NCBI RefSeq assembly: GCF_000429485.1
Contig: NZ_AUBY01000008.1
Span: forward strand, 62,001 to 126,000
DNA length: 64,000 bases
Source of the DNA: Aliagarivorans marinus DSM 23064
GTDB taxonomy: Bacteria > Pseudomonadota > Gammaproteobacteria > Enterobacterales > Celerinatantimonadaceae
Direction of reading: 5' to 3'
Below are positions 18,564-26,941 of this stretch, one piece after another; position 1 is the first letter of the stretch; every line of letters begins with the position of its first letter. Made by a program: the position numbers and the translations under genes. A model generated the notes under the pieces. The model was not told the origin of the DNA. It was given only the letters and a program-made list of their open reading frames with translations, and made no database searches.

Positions 18564-19994
18564 TTAGTTAGTTTTCAGGAAGTTTTCCATATCAGTCTTC
18601 AGGTTGTCAGACTTGGTACCGAAGATAGCTTGTACACCTTGGCCAGCTACCACAACACCCGCTGCGCCCAGAGACTTAAGCTTAGCTTGGTCTACTGCGT
18701 CAACCGCTTTAACTTGGATGCGCAGACGAGTAATACAAGCGTCCAGGCTAACGATGTTTTCGCGACCGCCAAAGGCTTCAACCAGAGACTTGCTCATCTC
18801 GTCGCCTTGAACTTGTGCAGTCTCTTCTTCTTCATCTTCACGACCCGGAGTCTTCAGGTCGAACTTAGCGATTACGAAGCGGAACACTGAGTAGTAGATT
18901 GCAGCGTAAATCAGACCAATTACAGGGAACAGGAAGATCTTCTGTGAGTTGGCAGACAGAACGATGAAGTCAATCAGACCGTGTGAGAACGAAGTACCGT
19001 GTACCATGCCCAGGGTGTTGGTTACTACGAAAGCAGTACCCGCTAGCAGAGCGTGGATTACGTACAGTACTGGTGCTGCGAACAGGAATGCGAACTCGAT
19101 GGGTTCGGTGATACCAGTCAGGAATGAAGTCAGTGCAGCAGAGATCATCACACCACCGATCTTGGCGCGGTTCTCAGGTTTAGCAGAGTGCCAGATAGCA
19201 ACAGCAGCAGCAGGCAGACCGTACATCTTGAACATGTAACCACCAGCCAGCTGGCCGAAGTAGTGCATTTCAGCAGTACGAGAAGCCGCATCAGATTCGA
19301 TGTAGCACTGTAGGATACCGTTACGTACTTCACCAGCAGCGTTCAAACACTCACCAGCTTGGTAGAAGAATGGAACGTTCCAGATGTGGTGCAGACCGAA
19401 TGGAATCAGTGCACGCTCAACTACGCCGTAGATACCGAAAGCAACCTGTGGGCTTTGTACTGCGGCCCAGTGAGAGAAGCTATCGATTACTGAACCAATT
19501 GGTGGCCAGATGAACGACAGGATAATACCCAGGAAGATGCTCAGGAAGGCAGTGATAATTGGCACTGAACGCTTACCAGCGAAGAAGCCCAAGTAAGCAG
19601 GCAGCTGGATGCGGAAGAAGCGGTTAAAGGTCCAGGCAGCTACACCACCGGCCAGGATGCCGCCAAGAACACCGGTGTCGATGGCTTCAACGCCCATCAC
19701 ACCCGCCATTACGCTCAGGGTACCTTGTACAACACCGAAGCCTACGATCGCAGCCAGTGCCGCTACACCGTCGTTGTTAGTGAAGCCAAGTGCAACACCT
19801 ACAGCGAACAGTAGCGCCATTTGACCGAATACCGCCATACCGGCTTCAACCATCAGTGCAGAGATAATCTCTGGCATCCAAGAGAAGCCGGCAGCACCGA
19901 CCCCTAGCAAAATACCAGCAACCGGCATAACCGATACTGGTAGCATTAGTGCTTTACCAACTTTTTGTGCGTTGGCAAACAGTTTGTTTGACAT
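18564..19994 (-). CDS. ptsG: PTS glucose-family EIIBC component PtsG
   Basis: Membrane permease of the phosphotransferase system that imports and phosphorylates glucose (or a close relative), using a phosphate relay from EIIA-Glc. It has an EIIC domain of about 380 residues with many membrane helices and the family motif [15 protein letters not shown] near residue 285, an acidic linker (REDEEEE), and an EIIB domain with the phosphorylated Cys in [11 protein letters not shown] at about residue 420. No EIIA domain is fused, so EIIA must come from crr elsewhere. It uses GGT/CGT-type codons heavily, as highly expressed genes do. It sits within a lamB/malM cluster, so glucan-derived sugars are likely. 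Confidence 0.95.
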   Translation of the reverse strand: MSNKLFANAQKVGKALMLPVSVMPVAGILLGVGAAGFSWMPEIISALMVEAGMAVFGQMALLFAVGVALGFTNNDGVAALAAIVGFGVVQGTLSVMAGVMGVEAIDTGVLGGILAGGVAAWTFNRFFRIQLPAYLGFFAGKRSVPIITAFLSIFLGIILSFIWPPIGSVIDSFSHWAAVQSPQVAFGIYGVVERALIPFGLHHIWNVPFFYQAGECLNAAGEVRNGILQCYIESDAASRTAEMHYFGQLAGGYMFKMYGLPAAAVAIWHSAKPENRAKIGGVMISAALTSFLTGITEPIEFAFLFAAPVLYVIHALLAGTAFVVTNTLGMVHGTSFSHGLIDFIVLSANSQKIFLFPVIGLIYAAIYYSVFRFVIAKFDLKTPGREDEEEETAQVQGDEMSKSLVEAFGGRENIVSLDACITRLRIQVKAVDAVDQAKLKSLGAAGVVVAGQGVQAIFGTKSDNLKTDMENFLKTN

Positions 19995-20302
19995 AGTGAG
20001 CTCCTAAAGGGACGTCCAATCTAGAAAGTCTTTGGCTTACAGCCTAGACCAAAAAGGGCGGCTTGATTGTTTTTGTAATATCCAGCCACCCTCTGTAGAT
20101 ATTCGCCGCTAGTTTACGGCGATAAATGTCAAAAAAATGCGAGCTAGGACAAGTTAAACCTCTCATTTCGTAACGCTTTGTAACACGCCTAAACAGGCGT
20201 GCTACATAGCTGCATTTGCGTATTACAATGTTGTTTTACGCTACGTCAGATACACAAAAGGCCAGCTATTGCTAGCCGGCCTTTTTTAGAAATATAAAGC
20301 GT
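19995..20302. other. ptsG upstream region
   Basis: About 310 bp without a gene. On the minus strand a TTGACA (near 20130) follows a T run, then a small hairpin TCGCCG-N8-CGGCGA covers the probable 5' leader, and AGGAG precedes the ATG by about 7 nt. Further upstream is a CACGCCT-AAAC-AGGCGTG hairpin near 20185-20205. I cannot place a good -10 box 17 nt after the TTGACA. No TGAAA-N4-TTTCA palindrome is visible here. Confidence 0.4.
20256..20285. terminator. Terminator after malM-like B
   Basis: AAAAGGCCAGCTA / TAGCCGGCCTTTT is a 13-bp stem with one mismatch and a TTGC loop, just past the malM-like B stop. T runs are present on both strands, so it can act in either direction. Confidence 0.8.
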
Positions 20303-21322
20303 TTAGTAGTTTGAGTACGCTTTAATAAAGGTGCTCCGCGCAGATGCCGAACCCGCCGCCTCGGCTTCTTCAACCAAGGTCAGCGCACGATTCAGATCGC
20401 CCTGTTCCACATACTTCTGAATGAGCTGGTTATAGAAGGCCTCGGTCTCTTCCAACATCGAGCCAGTCGCAACAGTAGACTTAGCTTTTGGGCTAGTCGT
20501 TTGTGTAGCCGCGGCTGGCTCAGCTGCAGGCTTGGTCGCAGGCGCGACCGTCTCAGCAGCAACGGGAGCGGCCACTAGCACTGGACGGCTTGGATCCACC
20601 AACTCGCTGGTATTCGCAGCAATCACTTTGCTGTCATCCAGTGCTCGTCCGCCTCGGCCAAAATGCACACCGACCACACCTTGTGTGGCATGGGGGATAA
20701 TCGGGTCTTTCAAACCCGTGGTGTTCATCCCAGAGGTCGAGCGTGACTCGAGCGTTGCCACGTGAGAAACATTGCTGGTACCTGCAACTAGCTCATCGGT
20801 GGTGTAGACAAGTAGGTACTTCTCATTGGTTTCTGGCGAACCGGTTCGACGAAGGTTAAAGCTGGCCAATAAACGGTGTGGCTGATATTGCGTCTTCTCG
20901 AGGTAGTCGAAGTTCTCACCGGGTACCACACGTGTTACTTCGAAGTTTTCGTTAAGCATGGCGACTTTTGGCACAAACACCGATTGCTTGATTTCACTGG
21001 TTACCGTCACTGGCAGGTCTACGCTGCCTTGAGGGATCTCGTAAGCCAATAAAAAGCTCTTACCCGATGCAAACTCGAAACTCTGATTGCTGCTGCCTAC
21101 CGTCTCTTTGAAAAAATAACTCTCGGGCGTAGCCAGGTAATTTATCTCTGATAGCGAGGTGCAACACGGAACAGACTCAGCCAAAGCCTTTTCATCTTGA
21201 ACTCGGAACCCAAACAACTCGGTGCCGCCGGGAACGGAACTGAGTATCTGCTGATTTTGCTTTGAAGAACATCCTGAAATAATCGCTGGAACCAGCACAA
21301 TCCATAACCATTTGCGACTCAC
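20303..21322 (-). CDS. MalM-like lipoprotein B
   Basis: Second MalM-family lipoprotein: lipobox PAIISGCSS, the Cys-Cys motif in VPCCTSLSEINY near residue 53, a core closely resembling copy A (shared pattern VAMLNENFEVTRVVPGE and FNLRR), a Pro/Ala-rich linker (residues about 245-285), and the C-terminal helical module FYNQLIQKYVEQGDLNRALTL. Copies A and B share their N-terminus (MSR.W.WI.LVP.I.SGCS), so B is a recent duplicate relative to C. A perfect 20-bp palindrome lies about 110 bp upstream of the start, suggesting separate control. Confidence 0.82.
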   Translation of the reverse strand: MSRKWLWIVLVPAIISGCSSKQNQQILSSVPGGTELFGFRVQDEKALAESVPCCTSLSEINYLATPESYFFKETVGSSNQSFEFASGKSFLLAYEIPQGSVDLPVTVTSEIKQSVFVPKVAMLNENFEVTRVVPGENFDYLEKTQYQPHRLLASFNLRRTGSPETNEKYLLVYTTDELVAGTSNVSHVATLESRSTSGMNTTGLKDPIIPHATQGVVGVHFGRGGRALDDSKVIAANTSELVDPSRPVLVAAPVAAETVAPATKPAAEPAAATQTTSPKAKSTVATGSMLEETEAFYNQLIQKYVEQGDLNRALTLVEEAEAAGSASARSTFIKAYSNY

Positions 21323-21431
21323 TACAATCTCCCTAACTAAATAAAAACTAACTCCCCAAGCTAGAATTTTGCTGCTAGCTTGGCTAGGGGCTCAGCTAAT
21401 TGTTGTTAAGCGCAACCCAATTAAAGCCCCG

Positions 21432-21451
21432 CCATGAAACTTGTTTCATGG
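21432..21451. promoter_or_regulatory. Perfect 20-bp palindrome upstream of malM-like B
   Basis: CCATGAAAC-TT-GTTTCATGG is a 9+2+9 perfect palindrome with core TGAAA-N4-TTTCA, as upstream of lamB. It lies 110 bp before the start of malM-like B, in a 344-bp spacer that otherwise holds only the terminator of malM-like A. A LacI-family repressor site is the best guess. The inner GAAAC-N2-GTTTC would also suit a PsrA-type regulator. Confidence 0.5.
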
Positions 21452-21615
21452 GTGATGATAAAATAAGAAACTCCTCTTTCTGAGCCCCGCACTATGACTT
21501 CGCTCGCTAATTGGCGCTTACACTTACATTCGTGACGAAAACTGAACCATTGCATCCTAAATTTTCTAAAGGAAGCGAATGAGTATTACCTTGTAAGAGA
21601 TTGATACATATAGCA

Positions 21616-21644
21616 AAAAGGCCAAAGATAACCTTTGGCCTTTT
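21616..21644 (-). terminator. Terminator after malM-like A
   Basis: AAAAGGCCAAAG / CTTTGGCCTTTT is a perfect 12-bp stem with a 5-nt loop and a T5 end on the minus strand, 23 nt past the malM-like A stop. Confidence 0.85.
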
Positions 21645-21666
21645 GGGTTTTCACAGAATCTAGCGC

Positions 21667-22689
21667 TTAATTGGCTTTAACAGCTTCAATGAAAGTGTCA
21701 CGTGCACTCTTCGAGCCAATACCCTCAGCTTCTTCCACTAGGGCCAAAGCCTTCGCAATGTCCCCTTCCGCGACGTAACGCTGGATCAGCTGATTGTAGA
21801 AGCTCTCGGCTTCAGTCAACCGTGCCGGGCTTATAACGGGCTCATCGGACGCCTCAGCTACCACCTCGGATGCAGCAACCGGAGCTAGCGCGGAGGCGGT
21901 TTCTAAAACAGTTACACCAGACTCCGCTACTTGTTTATTATTGGCGTCTATTGCCACCGACTTGGCTTCCGAGTCACTCCTTCCACCAAACAATGGACCG
22001 GATAACCACTCACGCGATTCCAGCGCGCCAAACTTAACCTCAACCACCCCCATTGCTGAGTGCGGGACATCAATGTTAGGAACTCCTGGGTCAGCTTTAC
22101 TTGTCGCCTTCGCCTCAATCCTTGCCGGGTGGGTTACCTCAGTGCTACCGGATTTGAGCTGGTCAGTCGTGTAAATCAACAAGTAACGCTCTTTAGCATC
22201 AGGTAAGGCAACCCGACGTAAATTAAAACTGGTAACCAAACGATTAGGCTCAAAGCCCTTGGCTTCTCGATACATAAAATGCTCCCCTGGTACCATGCGA
22301 GTTACCTGAAACTGCTCGTTAAGCATCACGGCTTGAGGGGCAAATGTCGTTTGGTCAATTAAACTGGATATAGTAATAGGTAAGTTATCCGCACCATCAG
22401 GAATCTGATACGCCAGTACAAAGCTTGCTCCAGAGACGAACTCGAAGCTTTGACGATTCTCGTCTAAAAACTCGTCCTGATGATAGTTCGCTGAGACACT
22501 TTTATAAGTGAGCTCGGATAAAGTAGAACAACACACCCCGCTCTCAGCCAAAATACCATCAGCTTTAGAAGGGGAAACATACACAACACTGCTGTCAGAT
22601 GTTAAATCCAGCATGCGAGTTCCGCGGCTAGCAGAGCACCCTGAAACAATTACTGGCACAAGCAGAATCCAAAACCAATTCCGACTCAC
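21667..22689 (-). CDS. MalM-like lipoprotein A
   Basis: MalM-family lipoprotein directly downstream of lamB, the position of malM in classical maltose operons. Seen: lipobox PVIVSGCSA, the Cys-Cys motif in GVCCSTLSELTY near residue 53, the core strands SFVLAYQIPDG and RYLLIYTTDQL, a short Ala/Glu linker, and the C-terminal helical module FYNQLIQRYVAEGDIAKALAL. Its start is 94 nt after lamB, with a stem-loop between. The name malM would be reasonable, but with three paralogues I leave the symbol blank. Confidence 0.85.
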   Translation of the reverse strand: MSRNWFWILLVPVIVSGCSASRGTRMLDLTSDSSVVYVSPSKADGILAESGVCCSTLSELTYKSVSANYHQDEFLDENRQSFEFVSGASFVLAYQIPDGADNLPITISSLIDQTTFAPQAVMLNEQFQVTRMVPGEHFMYREAKGFEPNRLVTSFNLRRVALPDAKERYLLIYTTDQLKSGSTEVTHPARIEAKATSKADPGVPNIDVPHSAMGVVEVKFGALESREWLSGPLFGGRSDSEAKSVAIDANNKQVAESGVTVLETASALAPVAASEVVAEASDEPVISPARLTEAESFYNQLIQRYVAEGDIAKALALVEEAEGIGSKSARDTFIEAVKAN

Positions 22690-22713
22690 TGTTATCTCCC
22701 TGTAGAAAAACGA

Positions 22714-22748
22714 AAAGACCCCAAAAATATGTCTTTTTAGGGGTCTTT
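22714..22748 (-). terminator. Stem-loop between lamB and malM-like A
   Basis: AAAGACCCC / GGGGTCTTT (9 bp) extended by an A/T inner stem, followed by TTTTCG on the minus strand. It ends about 25 nt before the malM-like A start. It probably attenuates, so that lamB is made in excess over the lipoprotein. Confidence 0.7.
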
Positions 22749-22782
22749 GCTAGTACTTCAAACGATTAACATCGAATGAGGC

Positions 22783-24003
22783 TTACCACCAACCTTCAAC
22801 CTGAGCACCGAAGGTCACTTCGCTATCATCCCAGTTGTCTTGGTCTAGGTAGCTTGCGAAGATGCGGATTTCTGGACGAGCCCAGAAGCCTTTACCCATG
22901 CCCCAAGCGTGAGCAATAGTAACTTTGGTTTGGTCTACATTGTCCAACCAATCCGCTTTTTGATTTGCGTATCCTAGCTCAGCGATAACTTTGCCGTAGT
23001 CACTGTACTTGTAAACTGGACGCAGTACAGCATGCCAAGTCTCAACATCTTTGTTTTGACCATCCCACATGTCAGAACCAGTTGAGTAACCGAAGGTGTA
23101 ACCAAGGTCGAAAGACTTGCTAGGAGAAATCACACCCCAGTTGAAGAAACGCCAACCATCAGCACCATCTTTAGCTTCTGCACCGTACCATGAACCATCA
23201 CCTTGGAAAGCCATAGTCTTAGCGTAACCTTCTGTACCGTACTGAAGCACAAACTTGTTAAAGCCGTTCAGTAGACCACCTTGAGTCAGCACAGCAGTCA
23301 GCATGGTACCGTTTTTGTTAGTTACGTCACGGTTGTCTTTCTGATCTTCATCTGGGTTGGTGATTGCATAATCAATACCTAGTTCCAGAGAAGCGTTGTT
23401 CCACAGGTCGATACCTGCGTAACGCAGGTCAAGAACGTTTACATCCAAGTATTCGTCTTCGTTCAGACCTGCTGGGCAATCACCACCGGCACACTTACGG
23501 CTTGTTTTAACCCAAGCAGCAGACAGACGACCAGGACCAGCTTGTACGTTTTCGATACCGATACCTGGACCAGAGATGTTCCAGTAGTATTGGTCAGTAA
23601 TATGAATATCATGACGCTGGTAGTAACGCTTACCGGCCCAAATAGTTTCAGTACCGCCTAGCAGACCCATTGCTTCTACGTTGAACTGAACTACTGCAAG
23701 GTCAGCTTCTTCGCCATTGATAGACTCCCAACCATCAGCTTGGTCAGCAGACAGAGCAACCATGGTGTTAAGTTTCCACTTAACTTGGTCCTTAGCGAAC
23801 AACTCTTGGCTCAGGCCCCACTCACCGTATAGGTCAGTTTCATTACCTAAGCGACCTACCAAGTTCTTGTTGGTTGCAATCTGATTGCCGCCGTCGGCAG
23901 TAACGCCAACACCAGAACGGAAGTAACCATTAAATTCCACGCTCAATGCAGAGGTAGAAACAGTCGCTGCAGCCACTGCTAGCGCCAGTGCTTTTAATTT
24001 CAT
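22783..24003 (-). CDS. lamB: LamB-type maltoporin
   Basis: Trimeric 18-strand outer-membrane channel for maltose and maltodextrins. Seen: a signal peptide ending TSALS, mature start VEFNGYFRSGVG that closely parallels the known mature start of maltoporins, the family block WAGKRYYQRHDIHITDQYYWNISGPG split near residues 122-147, and the closing EVTFGAQVEGWW. Length 406 residues is slightly shorter than E. coli LamB. Codon choice (GGT, CGT, AAC) is that of a very highly expressed gene. RBS AAGGA lies 12 nt upstream with AGGATT closer. Its upstream region holds several palindromes. Confidence 0.95.
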   Translation of the reverse strand: MKLKALALAVAAATVSTSALSVEFNGYFRSGVGVTADGGNQIATNKNLVGRLGNETDLYGEWGLSQELFAKDQVKWKLNTMVALSADQADGWESINGEEADLAVVQFNVEAMGLLGGTETIWAGKRYYQRHDIHITDQYYWNISGPGIGIENVQAGPGRLSAAWVKTSRKCAGGDCPAGLNEDEYLDVNVLDLRYAGIDLWNNASLELGIDYAITNPDEDQKDNRDVTNKNGTMLTAVLTQGGLLNGFNKFVLQYGTEGYAKTMAFQGDGSWYGAEAKDGADGWRFFNWGVISPSKSFDLGYTFGYSTGSDMWDGQNKDVETWHAVLRPVYKYSDYGKVIAELGYANQKADWLDNVDQTKVTIAHAWGMGKGFWARPEIRIFASYLDQDNWDDSEVTFGAQVEGWW

Positions 24004-24234
24004 AATCCTAATCCTTTTCCTTTCGATTAATTATCCCTTACCCGATCAGTAAGAGTTAACGGTGCTTGTTTTGTAAGTGCTTGTATCCGTTAACTGAGGA
24101 CGATTATAAGGAGGGGTTGGGCTGGCACTCCTTGAAGTCGGTCACGTTTTGTCTTTCGCTGTTTTGCACAAAAGTTCCATGGCATTTGCCATATAGAGAC
24201 ACCGATCACAAATAACATCAACTCAAAGAAACAA

Positions 24235-24370
24235 CTTGAAAATGTTTTCAAGGGTTTCGCAAACGCTTTCAGGTGTAAACTTACTACATTTAGACCGATA
24301 GATTACTTGAAAACCCTTGCAGACCGGCCGCCACTGAAAGAATATTTCTTTGCGGTGAAAGGGTTTTCAA
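24235..24370. promoter_or_regulatory. Cluster of palindromic operator-like sites upstream of lamB
   Basis: Within the 396-bp lamB upstream region: CTTGAAAATGTTTTCAAG (24235-24252), a perfect 8+2+8 palindrome; a LacI-type GCAAACGCTTTCA (24259-24271) centred 21 bp, two helical turns, away; TGAAAACCCTTGCA (24308-24321), one mismatch from the core; and TGAAAGGGTTTTCA (24356-24369). The last two sit in opposite 12-bp arms, TTGAAAACCCTT (24307-24318) and AAGGGTTTTCAA (24359-24370), enclosing a small AAAGAA-TAT-TTCTTT hairpin. The common core is TGAAA-N4-TTTCA. LacI-family control of lamB with looping is a reasonable inference. Confidence 0.55.
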
Positions 24371-24392
24371 TGACATTGGCATTTGCACAAAG

Positions 24393-24408
24393 TGTGATCT
24401 TAATCACT
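24393..24408. promoter_or_regulatory. CRP-like site
   Basis: TGTGA-TCTTAA-TCACT differs by one base from the CRP consensus TGTGA-N6-TCACA. It overlaps the last codons of truC, about 390 bp before the lamB start, beside the operator-like cluster. Cyclic-AMP control of lamB would be expected; the distance suggests a longer leader or a role with the palindromes. Confidence 0.5.
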
Positions 24409-25176
24409 CAGCAATAGGGAACTATTCCAAGACAGCTGTTCTAAAACACGCTGCCAGCGGGGCGGAAGCGGTGACTTGCAGCTTACAATTTCGCCACTAT
24501 AGGGGTGAGTAAAACGTAGTTGGTCAGCAAACAACCAAAGCCCCGGGTGACCCAATTCTCTGAATAAGCGATTGTGCTTGCCATCGCCATGAGTGGTGTC
24601 ACCAATAATCGGATGGCTGATATGATGCATATGGCGGCGCAACTGGTGCTTGCGCCCAGTGAGTGGGTTCAGCCTTAGCAGGCTGTAACGAGAGGTGGGG
24701 AATCGCCCGGTGGAGTATGAGATCTCAGCCAGTGCTAAACCGCGATAATCGGTCACCGCAGGCTGCGCGTCTTTATCCTGCTGCGCCAAGGCATCGGTCA
24801 TTTGGTCTTGTTCCTCAACCAAGGGGTAATCAAGGTGATGCTCCCCTTCTATATATCCACGCACAATCGCCACGTAAGATTTTGACACCTCGCGATTACT
24901 AAAGCACTCGCTGAGTTTGGCGGCGGCTTCCGATGAAAGCGCCATCACCAGCAAGCCGCAGGTGGGACGGTCAAGCCGGTGTACCGGATAGACATACTGG
25001 CCAAGTTGGTCGCGCAACAGCTGCATCGCAAACACTGTCGCCTGCTTAGCAATCCAGCTGCGATGCACCAACAAGCCCGCCGGCTTGTACACCACCACAT
25101 AATGCTCGTCTTGAAAAACAATCGGCAGTGGGCCGTCAATCGGCTCCACCAAGTTTTGCTCAGTAAAATCACTCAC
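24400..25176 (-). CDS. truC: tRNA pseudouridine(65) synthase TruC
   Basis: RluA-family enzyme that converts U65 of certain tRNAs to pseudouridine. The catalytic motif HRLDRPTCGLLVMAL carries the catalytic Asp near residue 63. Also typical of TruC are KPAGLLVHRSW near residue 33, QPAVTDYRGLA, and TGRKHQLRRHMHHISHPIIG. I take GTG at 25176 as the start: it forms a GTGAGTGA overlap with the yqcC stop and has GGAG upstream, while the frame extends back to a TTG at 25212. The yqcC-truC pair is conserved in enterobacteria and vibrios. Confidence 0.92.
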   Translation of the reverse strand: MSDFTEQNLVEPIDGPLPIVFQDEHYVVVYKPAGLLVHRSWIAKQATVFAMQLLRDQLGQYVYPVHRLDRPTCGLLVMALSSEAAAKLSECFSNREVSKSYVAIVRGYIEGEHHLDYPLVEEQDQMTDALAQQDKDAQPAVTDYRGLALAEISYSTGRFPTSRYSLLRLNPLTGRKHQLRRHMHHISHPIIGDTTHGDGKHNRLFRELGHPGLWLFADQLRFTHPYSGEIVSCKSPLPPRWQRVLEQLSWNSSLLLSD

Positions 25177-25486
25177 CGGCGAAGCTCCGATCAAAGGATA
25201 AGATAAGCGCAAGCAGCTCGCTAACGTCCACCTCGCTATGCTTTAAGGCTTCTTCAGCATAAGGATGAATGGCTACCTTGCTGGGCAAGGCCTGGCCACT
25301 ATCCAAAATGGCGTCCATACGTGGGATCAACACAAACTGTAACCATTGGGGAAAGCTTAAAGTGTCGACACAAAATGGCGCGACACTCTCCAACGCTTGC
25401 GCGGAAGGAGGCATGGGTTGCCATAACTGCAGGCGTTTGAGCTCAGCTTCGATGGCGCGGATCTGTAGGCGAATGGCTGTTGGCAT
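25169..25486 (-). CDS. yqcC: YqcC-family (DUF446) protein
   Basis: A small, all-helical cytoplasmic protein of the YqcC/DUF446 family; function unknown. Conserved blocks: FCVDTLSFPQWLQFVLIPRM and PSKVAIHPYAEEAL. I choose the ATG at 25486 (MPTAIRLQIRAIEAEL) because it matches the family start; an upstream TTG at 25513 would add nine residues. It overlaps truC by 8 nt, so the two are translationally coupled. Confidence 0.88.
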   Translation of the reverse strand: MPTAIRLQIRAIEAELKRLQLWQPMPPSAQALESVAPFCVDTLSFPQWLQFVLIPRMDAILDSGQALPSKVAIHPYAEEALKHSEVDVSELLALILSFDRSFAGE

Positions 25487-25586
25487 GGGCGTAAAAAGCT
25501 CGGATGTTAGCAAACCTGCCCTATAGTTTGCACCGTTTGACAGAAAATTGGATACTTGCGCGTTTCAACATCCGTCAGGGAATACC

Positions 25587-26636
25587 ATGCCGAGCAACAT
25601 GCCGCCCTCTACACCAGAGCACAGCTTGACCGAGATACTCCAGCAATCCGGCAGCGATATCCACATCTATGAGATGGGCCGCCTGTTTCGCGAGATTGAA
25701 CCTGAGGAGCTGTTGCAAATCGAGCGCGCCGAACGCCCCTACCCAGCGCCTATCCAACAGCATGCCAGTTTTGCCTTGGCTTTTTGGCAGCGCGTGCAGA
25801 GTCGCACGCCGTACATCTGGTTTCTGCGCTTCCCGGTGGATGAGCAAGGGTTTCTCAACTTGGGCTGCCGTGACCAGTTTATCGACCAGCTTAAGCAGGC
25901 GATGGGGCAACAGCTAGAGCGCCAGCTCACCGAGCAAGAGCAGCAACAGCTCGCCAACACACCCTATATCTTCAAGCCCTCCACCGAGAAGATGGCGCTG
26001 TTTCACGCCAGCTACAGCCGTAAATTGGATATGAGCGCCAGCCAAGGCTTTGAGCGGGTGCAGCAATACTTTCAGTCAGGCCGCTTTGAGCAATGGCAAA
26101 GCCTGCCACTGCAAGGTTTAGCCGATTTTGTGGTTAGACTCGACAGCAGCGAAATAGAGCAAAGTCTAATGGATGCCCTGCCCCGCCTGCCCGAGCAGAT
26201 GTTCGAACAACTGGTGGTGTTGCTTGAGCATCAAGCCATCGGTAGCGCCCTCACCCAAGCGCTGGCGGCGCGCTTAACCAGCGAAGCAACGCACAGCAAG
26301 CAAGTGTTACTGCTGCGCGCCATGGCCAGCAGCAGCGAGACCGCCGTGGTCGAGCAAGCGCTCGATCAACTGCTTAGCCAAACAGGCTCAGAAGAGCTAT
26401 TGATTGCAGTGGCCGGGCGCCTTTGGCCAGCCTTACAACAGCCAGCTCGATTAAAGCGTTTTCTGGAACTGCTCAGCGAGCAACATAACCCGGCGCTGTT
26501 TTATGCGCTATTTCGCGATCTGGTGGCGCTGCCGGACTTGCGCACTTTTGTGCTGGCAGTGCTGCGCGACAACGCTATCAGCCCGTCGCTCAAGGCCGCC
26601 ATCCAGCAAATGACGCAACACGTTCAACAACATTAA
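25587..26636 (+). CDS. DUF3549-family protein
   Basis: A 349-residue cytoplasmic protein that I place in the DUF3549 family, known from marine gammaproteobacteria and uncharacterised. N-terminal part: LTEILQQSGSDIHIYEMGRLFREI and TPYIWFLRFPVDEQGFLNLG. The C-terminal half (residues about 180-349) is a run of amphipathic helices resembling HEAT-like repeats. ATG at 25587 has AGGGA 6 nt before; the frame extends to a TTG at 25548. It opens a three-gene operon of unknown function and is divergent from yqcC-truC. Confidence 0.7.
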   Translation: MPSNMPPSTPEHSLTEILQQSGSDIHIYEMGRLFREIEPEELLQIERAERPYPAPIQQHASFALAFWQRVQSRTPYIWFLRFPVDEQGFLNLGCRDQFIDQLKQAMGQQLERQLTEQEQQQLANTPYIFKPSTEKMALFHASYSRKLDMSASQGFERVQQYFQSGRFEQWQSLPLQGLADFVVRLDSSEIEQSLMDALPRLPEQMFEQLVVLLEHQAIGSALTQALAARLTSEATHSKQVLLLRAMASSSETAVVEQALDQLLSQTGSEELLIAVAGRLWPALQQPARLKRFLELLSEQHNPALFYALFRDLVALPDLRTFVLAVLRDNAISPSLKAAIQQMTQHVQQH

Positions 26637-26647
26637 TAGGTATAGCT

Positions 26648-26938
26648 ATGTCTCAGGAACTGGTATTACAGGCGATCAAAAGTCTGGTCGATGATGGGCA
26701 TCAACCCACCTTGGCGCTGGTCAAATCTCGCCTGGCCAAACGCCTGCCCATGCCAATGGTTATCGAAGGGCTCAATGCCTACAAGCGCAATCCGAAGGTA
26801 CTCGAGCAGCTGCCCGCCGCAGCCGCCGAGCAACCGGCCAGTGACAGCAACGAGCCTGTTCTAGCGCAGCGCGTCAGCCAGTTAGAAGCTCAACTGGCCG
26901 AGATGGTTGAACGTATAAAAAAACTGGAGCAGCAATAG
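26648..26938 (+). CDS. Small helical protein with DNA-binding-like N-terminus and coiled coil
   Basis: A 96-residue protein. Residues 1-50 (AIKSLVDDGHQPTLALVKSRL) look like the winged-helix N-terminus seen in KfrA-type proteins, where a phrase like G-x-x-P-T-x-x-x-V-x-x-x-L precedes the recognition helix. Residues about 70-96 form a short coiled coil (VLAQRVSQLEAQLAEMVERI). It starts 11 nt after the DUF3549 stop and ends 3 nt before the Zn-ribbon gene, so it belongs to the same operon. Function unknown; DNA binding is an inference. Confidence 0.7.
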   Translation: MSQELVLQAIKSLVDDGHQPTLALVKSRLAKRLPMPMVIEGLNAYKRNPKVLEQLPAAAAEQPASDSNEPVLAQRVSQLEAQLAEMVERIKKLEQQ

Positions 26939-26941
26939 CCG

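Noticed and set aside
24110-24125. GGAGGGGTTGG as a MalT box upstream of lamB
   Set aside because: Does not match the MalT consensus GGGGA(T/G)GAGG, and no second box is nearby. Palindromic operators fit better.
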